Shown: piece by piece, positions 1 to 5,586 of the stretch
Layout of the letters: every line of letters starts with the position of its first letter
Numbering within the stretch: position 1 is the stretch's first letter
Source of the DNA: an uncultured Chloroflexota bacterium
GTDB taxonomy: Bacteria; Chloroflexota; Anaerolineae; B4-G1; DUEL01
NCBI GenBank assembly: GCA_937138275.1
Contig: CAKZOY010000090.1
Coordinates: 1 to 5,972, forward strand
Direction: 5' to 3'
DNA: 5,972 nt
Position numbers and translations under genes: made by a program
Notes under the pieces: model-generated
What the model was told of the DNA's origin: nothing
Database searches by the model: none
Seen by the model: the letters and a program-made list of their open reading frames with translations, nothing else

Positions 1-3
1 TGT

Positions 4-45
4 CCCCCCTCTCCCCCGCCCGTCAGGGCAAGGGGGAGAGGGGGG
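4..45. repeat. Very GC-rich palindromic intergenic repeat (REP-like hairpin)
   Basis: A perfect 14-bp inverted repeat: CCCCCCTCTCCCCC at 4-17 pairs with GGGGGAGAGGGGGG at 32-45. Inside it a second stem, GCCC (18-21) with GGGC (26-29), closes a GTCA loop and leaves AA (30-31) as a bulge. The G-rich tract continues to about position 61 with further runs of six and five G. There is no T run on either side, so it is not a classical intrinsic terminator, although it could stop or stabilise transcripts. The style matches dispersed CCCTCTCC/GGAGAGGG intergenic palindromes seen in several bacterial phyla. That it is a multi-copy family in this genome is inference, because only one copy lies in this window. 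Confidence 0.75.
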
Positions 46-119
46 TAAGGGGGGTGAGGGGGCTGAAAATCGCCCATAGATGGGTTGCACAGGTGCAGAC
101 AGCCTGCAGGTGGTGTTTG

Positions 120-247
120 CCCCCAAAGGTTCACACCAAGGACCCAAGAAAAATTTTGTTTGCTTCGTGGCCTTTGTGGAATCCTTCGTGTCCTCCGTGG
201 TTTTTCCGTAGAAAAATCGGCGTTTATCCGCGTCCATCCGCGTCCAG
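120..247. repeat. Non-coding mosaic of dispersed-type repeats downstream of moxR
   Basis: No credible gene is seen in 1-247. This block holds several degenerate repeats. ATCCGCGTCC occurs twice in perfect tandem (226-235 and 236-245), ending two bases before the moxR stop. CTTCGTGGCC at 163-172 and CTTCGTGTCC at 184-193 are related copies. CACCAAGGACCCAAG at 134-148 is roughly the inverse of the segment at 184-201. AAAATTTT at 150-157 is a small palindrome. On the minus strand 216-201 can form TTTTTC/GAAAAA closed by TACG, which is a C(UNCG)G-type stable tetraloop, and it could sit in the 3' untranslated region of moxR. I recall similar 'CTTCGTG…CCGCGTCC' filler in Chloroflexota and Planctomycetes intergenic regions. 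The function is unknown. Confidence 0.55.
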
Positions 248-1198
248 TTATCCCAGCGGGTCGCCGCCGGGCACCGGTATCTTCTGGAGGATTTCCTCCA
301 CAATCTGCTCGGCGGTGATGTCCCGCATCCGGGCCGTGGGGCCGACGATGATGCGATGGGCCAGGGCGGGGAGCGCCAGCGCTTTCACGTCATCGGGGAG
401 GACGAACTCCCGGCCGTAGATGGCCGCCCGCGCCTGTCCGGCCCGGTAGAGGGTCAGACTCCCGCGCGGGCTGGCCCCCAGATAGACGTCCGGGTGCTCC
501 CGCGTGCGCCGGACGATCTCCACGATATACCGCTTTACCCCAGGGGCCACATAGATCGCCCGGATAGCCTCCTGAGCCTGCAACAGGTCCTCCACCGACG
601 CTACCTGCTCCAGGTCCTCTATCGGGTGGCGGAACTGCTGGCGGTCCATCACCTGGATTTCTTCTTCCATCCCCGGATACCCCAACCGGATGCGCAGGAG
701 GAAGCGGTCCAGTTGCGCCTCCGGCAGCGGGAAGGTCCCCTCGTACTCAATGGGGTTCTGGGTCGCCAGCACCATAAAGGGGCGCGGCAGGGGGCGGGTG
801 ACGCCGTCCACCGTCACCTGCCGCTCCTCCATCGCCTCCAGGAGGGCGGCCTGGGTTTTGGGGGTGGCGCGGTTGATCTCGTCCGCCAGGACGATCTGGG
901 CCATGATGGGGCCGGGGCGGAATTCAAACTGGCGGGTGGCCTGATTGAATATGGAGACCCCGGTGACGTCGCTGGGGAGCATGTCGGGGGTGAACTGGAT
1001 ACGGCTGAAGGAGCATCCCAGGGAGCGGGCGATGCTGCGGGCCAGCATCGTCTTGCCGGTGCCGGGGACATCCTCAATGAGCAGGTGGCCCTGACAGAGC
1101 AGGCCGATGACCGCCAGTTCCACCGGGGCGCGCTTGCCGACGATAACCCGCTCCACATTAGCGATCAGGCGCTGGGCGAAGGGTTGAACGTCTGACAT
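248..1198 (-). CDS. moxR: MoxR-family AAA+ ATPase
   Basis: A cytoplasmic AAA+ ATPase of 316 aa, the usual MoxR length. MoxR proteins are chaperone-like ATPases that help activate or assemble partner proteins such as metal-dependent enzymes and surface complexes; the partner here cannot be told. All core motifs are visible. Walker A is VPGTGKT (44-50), Walker B is VLADEINR (103-110) and sensor 1 is ATQNP (145-149). The LDRF arginine-finger motif is at 163-166, and sensor 2 is GASPRG (241-246), typical of MoxR. I chose the ATG at 1198, which has the purine-rich stretch GAAAAAGAGAGAAAT just upstream. A TTG at 1225 would add nine Lys/Arg-rich residues, but it lies next to the upstream terminator and has no better ribosome site. 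The protein ends normally. The gene lies 78 nt after oppC. The DUF58 and transglutaminase-like genes that commonly follow moxR are not seen in the 247 nt downstream. Confidence 0.93.
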   Translation of the reverse strand: MSDVQPFAQRLIANVERVIVGKRAPVELAVIGLLCQGHLLIEDVPGTGKTMLARSIARSLGCSFSRIQFTPDMLPSDVTGVSIFNQATRQFEFRPGPIMAQIVLADEINRATPKTQAALLEAMEERQVTVDGVTRPLPRPFMVLATQNPIEYEGTFPLPEAQLDRFLLRIRLGYPGMEEEIQVMDRQQFRHPIEDLEQVASVEDLLQAQEAIRAIYVAPGVKRYIVEIVRRTREHPDVYLGASPRGSLTLYRAGQARAAIYGREFVLPDDVKALALPALAHRIIVGPTARMRDITAEQIVEEILQKIPVPGGDPLG

Positions 1199-1227
1199 AG
1201 ATTTCTCTCTTTTTCTGGAGGGCAAAG

Positions 1228-1261
1228 AAAAGGGGACGGCCGTCGCTGGTCGTCCCCTTTT
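1228..1261 (-). terminator. Intrinsic terminator after oppC
   Basis: AAAAGGGGACG (1228-1238) and CGTCCCCTTTT (1251-1261) form a perfect 11-bp stem around a 12-nt loop. On the minus strand the right-hand arm is followed by a T-rich run (TTTTCTTT) into the moxR leader. It begins 15 nt after the oppC stop, as expected for the end of the opp operon. The A-rich outer arm would also give some termination on the plus strand. GACGGCCGTC at 1235-1244 is itself a perfect 10-bp palindrome, so a competing fold exists. Confidence 0.8.
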
Positions 1262-1276
1262 CGGCAGGACTCATGG

Positions 1277-2293
1277 CTATTGAGTTCCCCGCAGGCGGGG
1301 GTCCAGAGCATCCCGCAAGCCGTCTCCCAGGAAGTTGAAGGCGAACATCGTGATGGAGAGGGCCAGAGCGGGGAGGATGGCCTGGGGAGGGTATGTGCGG
1401 ATGGCCTGACTGCCATCGGAAATCATAGAGCCCCAACTGGGGGTCGGGGGATTCACGCCCAAACCGATGAAACTGAGAAACGCTTCGGTGGTGATGTAGC
1501 CGGGAATAGCCAGGGTGACCGTAATCACCAGGGGGCCGAGGATGTTCGGCATAATATGGCGGAAGATAATCCGGGTGTTGCTGGCGCCGAGGGCGCGCGC
1601 CGCCAGCACAAAGTCCTGTTCCCGCAGAGACAGCACCTGTCCTCGGGCCAGCCGGGCAGTACCCATCCAGGCGGTCAGGCCGATACCTATGAAAATGAAG
1701 AGCATTCCGCCAAACCGCTCGTCAATCTTGTTCATTGCGTATGCGAAGGTGCCCGGTTCGGTCTGGGCAAAGGTGGAACGGAAGAAGGCCATCATCAGGA
1801 TGATCAGCAGCAGGGAGGGGAACGCATACATCAGGTCCACGAAGCGCATCATCACGTTATCCACCCACCTGCTGAAGAAGCCGGAAACCAGACCGTAGAC
1901 TGTTCCAACGAAGAGCGCGATCAAAGGCCCCACAAACGCGACGGAAAGGGAAACTTGCGTGCCATAAATCAGACGACTGAGCATATCCCGCCCGACGTAA
2001 TCCGCCCCCAGCAAAAACTTGTCCGAAACGACCGCATATGGCTTCATCATCGGGAACAGGGAGAGCATCCAGGCAGGGACTGCATTAGCATTGGGACGGT
2101 CCTGCACATCGTAGGGATATGGGGCAATGTATTTGGCGAAGATAGCGGTCAGGGTGAGCAGGACAACAATGGCAAACCCGATGACCGCGGCTCTATTGCG
2201 GCCTAATCGGTACACCGCATCGGCCCATAGAGAAGCGGTCTTTCGTCGTCGCGGAAGAGCGGTTCGCAATGCTTCTACTTGACTTTCTGCCAT
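1277..2293 (-). CDS. oppC: Oligopeptide/dipeptide ABC transporter permease OppC/DppC
   Basis: One of the two membrane subunits of the peptide importer, 338 aa. The N-terminus is a short cytoplasmic tail with an RRRK cluster and an LGRNRAAVIGF motif leading into the first membrane span (about 36-56), the pattern of the OppC N-terminal domain. Further spans lie near 114-138, 154-170, 197-213, 251-270 and 305-325. The EAA loop that docks on the ATPase is at about 226-250 (QDFVLAARALGAS, then HIMPN). The ending FNFLGDGLRDALDPR is diagnostic of OppC/DppC. It exceeds the roughly 300 aa of E. coli OppC through extra residues in extracytoplasmic loops, at about 65-90 and 172-195. Its ATG follows oppB by 10 nt with AGGAG 7 nt upstream, so it is co-translated with oppB. 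The substrate could be peptides, nickel or another solute of this permease family; peptides are most likely given OppA. Confidence 0.95.
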   Translation of the reverse strand: MAESQVEALRTALPRRRKTASLWADAVYRLGRNRAAVIGFAIVVLLTLTAIFAKYIAPYPYDVQDRPNANAVPAWMLSLFPMMKPYAVVSDKFLLGADYVGRDMLSRLIYGTQVSLSVAFVGPLIALFVGTVYGLVSGFFSRWVDNVMMRFVDLMYAFPSLLLIILMMAFFRSTFAQTEPGTFAYAMNKIDERFGGMLFIFIGIGLTAWMGTARLARGQVLSLREQDFVLAARALGASNTRIIFRHIMPNILGPLVITVTLAIPGYITTEAFLSFIGLGVNPPTPSWGSMISDGSQAIRTYPPQAILPALALSITMFAFNFLGDGLRDALDPRLRGTQ

Positions 2294-2300
2294 ATCTGTT

Positions 2301-2305
2301 CTCCT
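2301..2305 (-). promoter_or_regulatory. Ribosome binding site of oppC, overlapping the oppB stop
   Basis: AGGAG on the minus strand, 7 nt before the oppC ATG. Its first two bases (AG) are the last two of the oppB TAG stop, so ribosomes finishing oppB arrive directly on this site, which suggests translational coupling of the two permease subunits. Confidence 0.7.
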
Positions 2306-3359
2306 ATTCGTACCGAATGCGCGGGTCCAACCACGCGTAGGTGATGTCCACCACCAGGTTCGCCATTACAAGAAAAATCGCATACAGGAGAATGGTGCCC
2401 ATAATGACCGGGTAATCCCGGTTAGTGACGCTGGTGACGAAATACTTCCCCAGGCCAGGGACACCGAAAATCTGCTCGGTGACAAATGTGCCGGTGACGA
2501 TGGCTGCAAACATCGGCCCCAGCACAGTAACGACCGGGATCAGCGAGTTGCGCAGGGCATGCCGCAGGACCACCAGACGCTCCGGCAAGCCCTTTGCGCG
2601 GGCTGTACGAATGTAGTCCTCGCGGATCACCTGGAGAAGGCTGGCACGGGTCAACCGGGCAATGATGGCCGATTGCCCCAGCCCCAAAGCAAAGGCGGGC
2701 ATCAGTACATATCGCCAGAAATTCCACGAGAGGTCTCTGGGGATAAAGAAGAGAATATAGGGAGGTTGGGCTCCCCAACCGGTGGGCGGGAGCCAGCGCA
2801 ACATCACGCCAAATACCCAGACCAGAATGGGGCCCATCGCGATGACCGGAACAGAGACCCCAAAAATCGCGATACTCATCCCCAGATAATCCCAGATGGT
2901 GTTTTGTTTCAATCCTGCGATGATCCCCATCGGGACGCCGATCAGCAAGGCAATGGTGAGCGCGACAACTCCCAACTGGGTAGATACCGGTAACTGCTCC
3001 CGGATGATATCATTGACCGTTCGGCTACGGGAACTATAGGAAGGGCCGAGATTAATCCATCGGAGATGGTAATCATCCCATAATTTGATGTCAATCAGGC
3101 TCTCTTCCAGGAGAGATTTCGGTTCACCTTTAGCGATTATGGGGATAAACACATCGTTCAGATAGCGCAGATATTGCTTCCAGTACGGTTCGTCCAGGTG
3201 ATACTTGGCCTCTAAATTCCGGATAATTTCTTCTGGCAGTTTCTTTTCCCGGTCAAAGGGGCCGCCAGGGACCGCGCGGGTCAGAGCAAAAGTGATCAGC
3301 GAGAGAACCAGAAGCACCAGCAGAGTCCATAAGAAACGGCGAACGATAAATCTACCCAT
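2304..3359 (-). CDS. oppB: Oligopeptide/dipeptide ABC transporter permease OppB/DppB
   Basis: The second membrane subunit of the importer, 351 aa. It starts like OppB/DppB (GRFIVRRFLWTLLVLLVLSL) with a first span at about 9-29, then the family motif RAVPGGPF (28-35) and LEAKYHLDEP (49-58). After a long outside loop, further spans fall near 128-150, 160-186, 215-233, 278-300 and 317-339. The EAA loop is at about 246-270 (EDYIRTARAKGLPE, then RHALRNSLIP), and FGVPGLGKYF (298-307) and a DPRIRYE C-terminus complete the family pattern. E. coli OppB is 306 aa; the extra length lies mainly between residues 71 and 104 and around 195-215. I start it at the ATG at 3359, because GGGGAGG lies 6 nt upstream; a TTG at 3374 would overlap that ribosome site. 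It follows oppA by 65 nt, with a hairpin between. It is less GC-rich than oppA, about 43% in two 60-base lines counted near its start. Confidence 0.95.
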   Translation of the reverse strand: MGRFIVRRFLWTLLVLLVLSLITFALTRAVPGGPFDREKKLPEEIIRNLEAKYHLDEPYWKQYLRYLNDVFIPIIAKGEPKSLLEESLIDIKLWDDYHLRWINLGPSYSSRSRTVNDIIREQLPVSTQLGVVALTIALLIGVPMGIIAGLKQNTIWDYLGMSIAIFGVSVPVIAMGPILVWVFGVMLRWLPPTGWGAQPPYILFFIPRDLSWNFWRYVLMPAFALGLGQSAIIARLTRASLLQVIREDYIRTARAKGLPERLVVLRHALRNSLIPVVTVLGPMFAAIVTGTFVTEQIFGVPGLGKYFVTSVTNRDYPVIMGTILLYAIFLVMANLVVDITYAWLDPRIRYE

Positions 3360-3365
3360 CCAAAG

Positions 3366-3372
3366 CCTCCCC
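3366..3372 (-). promoter_or_regulatory. Ribosome binding site of oppB
   Basis: GGGGAGG on the minus strand with 6 nt to the ATG at 3359. It decides the start: the upstream in-frame TTG at 3374 overlaps this motif and has no ribosome site of its own. Confidence 0.7.
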
Positions 3373-3408
3373 AAAAAGGTGGGGCAGGGCCCCTAAGGGG
3401 CCCTGCCC
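3373..3408 (-). terminator. Intercistronic hairpin between oppA and oppB (partial terminator or RNA stabiliser)
   Basis: GGGCAGGGCCCC (3382-3393) and GGGGCCCTGCCC (3397-3408) form a perfect 12-bp stem with a 3-nt loop. In the minus-strand RNA the stem is followed after four bases by a run of five U (3377-3373). It starts 16 nt after the oppA stop and ends just before the oppB ribosome site. Binding-protein operons often carry such a hairpin after the receptor gene, where it protects or ends part of the message so that receptor exceeds permease. Use of this particular hairpin in that way is inference. Confidence 0.75.
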
Positions 3409-3424
3409 TCTGGGCGAGCAGTCG

Positions 3425-5203
3425 CTACGGCTGCAGGCTCCACTTCTCAAATGCCTCGTAGCCGTGCTGGGAGAAGGTGCGGTTGACGTAGGGCTTGGTG
3501 CAGGTGACGCGGGTGTACCAGTAGATGGGAGCGATCGCCGCATCCTCCCAGACCAGGATCTGTTCGGCCTGAGCGTACATGTCCTGCCGCTTGGCGGGGT
3601 CTTTCTCCAGAGCGGCCTCCTCCAGGAGTTTGGTGAACTCCTCGTTGCGCCACTGGGTGGCGTTCTCCTCATGCCCGCCGATGGCGAAGACCTCCCGGGT
3701 CCAGTTGTTCGCATCCGGGTAGTCCATGCACCAGCCCAGCCGCCAGACATGCGGAGAGTCTTGCTGGATGGTCTTCAGGTAGACCTTCCACTCCTGGTTG
3801 GTGACGGTCACCTGGATGCCCAGCACCTCCTTCCACATCTGGGAGATGGCCTCGGCGATTCGCTTATGGCCCTCAGCCGTGTTGAACATGAGGATGATCT
3901 CGGGGATCTGGCTCACGTCCGTGTAGCCCATCTCGTCCATGAAGGCCTTCAGTTCTGCCTTGGCCTTCTCGGGATCGTACTTGACGCCCAGGTCGGGGTA
4001 CTTCTCCGGCGTCGGGCAAGCCGCCATGCCGGGCCGGCAGAACCACTGCGCGGGCTGCTGACCGCCCTTCAGGACGTTGTCAACCAGCCCCTGGCGGTCA
4101 ATGGCGAGGGAGAGCGCCCGGCGCAGATGGACGTTGTCCATCGGCGGCTTGGAGGTGTTGAAGCCGTAGTAATAGGTGCAGGCCATCGTCCCGATCACCA
4201 GTTCCTTAGAGAGGACCGGATCGGCCTTCACGCGGTCCATATCCGCCAGCGGCACGCCCGCCACCTCCAGGTTGCCCGCCTCGTACTCGGCGAAGGCCGC
4301 GGACGCATCCAGCATAGTGAACTTGATCTCGTCAATGGCCGGCTGCGGGATATTCTCAAAGCCGGGCCAGAAGGGGTTCTTAACGATGGTGAGGTACGAG
4401 TCGTGCACCCACTCCTTCAGGGTGAAGGGGCCGTAGGACTGGTTGAAGCCCGGCTCGGTCCACCGGTCGCCGCGCTCCTCAATGACCCACTTCGGCATCG
4501 CATGGGCAACCCACATCCCGATGATGTTGAGGTTGTAGACCGCGGGAGTGGTGAAGGTCACCTGGAGGGTGTAGTCATCCAGCGCTTTGGCCGCCACCCC
4601 ATCAATCAGGGCCTGCTTCTCCTCCTCGGTCTTCTCCGCCCAGCCTTCCGCGTTCAGGAGCTCATTGCAGCCCTTCACGGCGAAGGCCAGCACGTAGGCG
4701 TAGTCGGAGGCGGTATCGGGGTTGCAGGTCCGCTTGATGCCGTATTCAAAGTCGTGGGCGGTCACATAGCGGACGTTGCCCTCTTCGTCCAGCACCTGCT
4801 CTACCGCCTGGCCATTCCAGCGCACCCACGGAATGCCCTGGCGCAGGTAGAAGGTGTAGGTGAGCCCATCCTCCGAGGCTTCCCACCTCTCGGCCATGCC
4901 CGGCTTCAGTTCCAGGGTAACCTCATCCAGGCGAGTGAGGCCGACAGTGATCTCGTCAATGATCTGGATGGAGGATGTGTCGGTGGCGAGGGCAGGGTCC
5001 AGCGTCGGCACGTCACCAGGCCCCAGGTTAACCCGCAGGATGTTGGGGCGGGTAGGCTTCGGCGGGGTTGCCGTCACGACGATTTCCCTGGCCTCACCGG
5101 GTACCGTTACCACCACGGTCTGTACCGCGGGCTTGCAAGAGGTGACCACCAGCATAGCCAGTACGGCCACAACGGCCACAAGGGACCACTTCTTTGTATA
5201 CAT
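3425..5203 (-). CDS. oppA: Peptide ABC transporter substrate-binding lipoprotein (OppA/DppA family, SBP_bac_5)
   Basis: The extracytoplasmic receptor of the importer, 592 aa, slightly longer than the usual 500-550. A lipoprotein signal comes first: MYTKKW, a hydrophobic stretch (7-20), and the lipobox VTSC with the lipidated Cys at 23. A Val/Thr/Pro-rich linker (about 24-52) then lifts the domain from the membrane. The mature part follows the family-5 pattern: TLDPALATDTSS (67-78), a WEASEDGLTYTFYLRQG block (107-123), VTAHDFEYGIKR (147-158), SYGPFTLKEW (256-265), LRRALSLAIDRQGLV (360-374), and a ligand-site-region motif GWCMDYPDANNW (490-501). Mature cysteines at 160/179 and 389/396 are spaced so that they could form disulphides. 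Its ATG at 5203 has AAGGAGGAG just upstream. A 119-nt leader separates it from the toxin gene, and a hairpin follows it. Peptide specificity is inferred from family; nickel, sugar-oligomer or other uptake cannot be excluded. Confidence 0.94.
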   Translation of the reverse strand: MYTKKWSLVAVVAVLAMLVVTSCKPAVQTVVVTVPGEAREIVVTATPPKPTRPNILRVNLGPGDVPTLDPALATDTSSIQIIDEITVGLTRLDEVTLELKPGMAERWEASEDGLTYTFYLRQGIPWVRWNGQAVEQVLDEEGNVRYVTAHDFEYGIKRTCNPDTASDYAYVLAFAVKGCNELLNAEGWAEKTEEEKQALIDGVAAKALDDYTLQVTFTTPAVYNLNIIGMWVAHAMPKWVIEERGDRWTEPGFNQSYGPFTLKEWVHDSYLTIVKNPFWPGFENIPQPAIDEIKFTMLDASAAFAEYEAGNLEVAGVPLADMDRVKADPVLSKELVIGTMACTYYYGFNTSKPPMDNVHLRRALSLAIDRQGLVDNVLKGGQQPAQWFCRPGMAACPTPEKYPDLGVKYDPEKAKAELKAFMDEMGYTDVSQIPEIILMFNTAEGHKRIAEAISQMWKEVLGIQVTVTNQEWKVYLKTIQQDSPHVWRLGWCMDYPDANNWTREVFAIGGHEENATQWRNEEFTKLLEEAALEKDPAKRQDMYAQAEQILVWEDAAIAPIYWYTRVTCTKPYVNRTFSQHGYEAFEKWSLQP

Positions 5204-5207
5204 CTTT

Positions 5208-5216
5208 CTCCTCCTT
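5208..5216 (-). promoter_or_regulatory. Ribosome binding site of oppA
   Basis: AAGGAGGAG on the minus strand; the GGAGG core is 6 nt from the ATG at 5203. It is strong and well placed, and fixes the oppA start. Confidence 0.85.
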
Positions 5217-5227
5217 GCGTTAGTAAG

Positions 5228-5254
5228 TCGGGTATCGGGTATTGGTATTGGGTT
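5228..5254. repeat. Short degenerate heptamer tandem repeat in the oppA leader
   Basis: On the plus strand TCGGGTA occurs twice in direct tandem (5228-5234, 5235-5241), followed by two variants, TTGGTA (5242-5247) and TTGGGTT (5248-5254). On the transcribed strand this is a purine-poor ATACCCG-type repeat that gives an unstructured stretch between two Shine-Dalgarno-like sites. It does not lie in a recognised gene. Such short repeats can slip during replication and alter leader length; whether this one does is unknown. Confidence 0.6.
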
Positions 5255-5283
5255 GGCACGGTTCTGCTCATCGGTCTATAGTC

Positions 5284-5296
5284 ATCACCTCCTTTC
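5284..5296 (-). promoter_or_regulatory. Extra, unusually strong Shine-Dalgarno-like site in the oppA leader
   Basis: The minus strand reads GAAAGGAGGTGAT, a 13-base match to the full complement of the typical 16S rRNA 3' end. It lies about 80 nt before the oppA start, too far to serve it directly. The nearest downstream starts are an ATG that overlaps its end (a 5-codon frame, MTIDR, then stop) and an ATG at 5271 that is 16 nt from the GGAGG core. Neither is a convincing gene. It may be a ribosome standby site, the remnant of a lost gene start, or a leader-peptide site. Confidence 0.5.
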
Positions 5297-5322
5297 GTGT
5301 TGCTGAAACCAGTTGCTACGTC

Positions 5323-5586
5323 TTACGCAAAGAAGCGTTCATAATCGTCGTGACTCCCGATCCAAAACCATGTCATGGTGTCTCCTTCAAGAATGCCCAA
5401 TGCACGATAACCACGCGTGATTCTCACCGCCCAGATATTTTCTTCACGGTTGATGCACTTAAAATTCAGGGATGGATGAAAAGGATTCCGTGCCCAAAGA
5501 CGATAAGCCTTTCTCGCGCTTCGCTTAACGTCCTCGCTAAGGGAAGCATAGGCTCTCCAAAAGGATGGCAATGTTGCGGACTTCAT
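5323..5586 (-). CDS. RelE/ParE-superfamily toxin-like protein of a type II toxin-antitoxin module
   Basis: A compact 87-aa protein with the RelE/ParE pattern. Two N-terminal helices (SFWRAYASLSEDVKRSARKAYRLW, about 8-31) lead to NPFHPSLNFK (34-43), then a beta-sheet core with ENIWAVRITRGYRALG (49-64), GDTMTWFWIG (68-77) and the ending SHDDYERFF (78-86). Conserved basic residues R55, R58 and R61 and the late H79/Y82 fit the RNA-cleaving RelE type better than gyrase-targeting ParE, but the target cannot be fixed from sequence alone. Its ATG overlaps the antitoxin TGA by 4 bases (ATGA), and no separate ribosome site is visible, so translation is probably coupled to the antitoxin. GC is about 47-50% in counted lines, below the flanking ATPase and oppA. 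The frame is intact with no sign of decay. Confidence 0.82.
   Translation of the reverse strand: MKSATLPSFWRAYASLSEDVKRSARKAYRLWARNPFHPSLNFKCINREENIWAVRITRGYRALGILEGDTMTWFWIGSHDDYERFFA

Noticed and set aside
54..419. Plus-strand open frames starting in the left-edge repeats
   Set aside because: They run through non-coding repeats into the antisense of moxR and show no protein family features.
356..1195. Long plus-strand open frame opposite moxR
   Set aside because: It is the antisense shadow of a gene with clear AAA+ motifs; its translation shows no family pattern and is skewed to Arg/Gly/His as expected for the complement of GC-rich coding DNA.
1199..1225. Nine-residue N-terminal extension of MoxR from a TTG at 1225
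   Set aside because: It would start within the T-rich tail of the terminator, adds a Lys/Arg-rich stretch foreign to the family, and the ATG at 1198 fits the usual MoxR N-terminus.
1280..2206. Plus-strand open frame opposite oppC
   Set aside because: Antisense shadow of an unmistakable permease; its protein is polar and low-complexity with no family pattern.
5110..5271. Small minus-strand frame starting at ATG 5271 (about 54 codons) overlapping the oppA start in another frame
   Set aside because: The only strong ribosome site is 16 nt from its ATG, most of it overlaps oppA, and the Trp/Pro-rich product looks like an out-of-frame signal-peptide translation.
3464..5281. 605-codon plus-strand open frame opposite oppA
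   Set aside because: Although long, it mirrors the oppA codons, has no recognisable domain and no good ribosome site; long antisense frames are common in GC-rich genes.
5270..5286. Five-codon leader peptide (MTIDR) directly after the strong Shine-Dalgarno site
   Set aside because: Its ATG overlaps the Shine-Dalgarno motif, which is too close for normal initiation, and it has no run of a regulatory amino acid.
5275..5300. Possible oppA promoter with TATAGA as -10
   Set aside because: No matching -35 box at 16-18 nt (best is GCAACA, 3 of 6), so I cannot support it.
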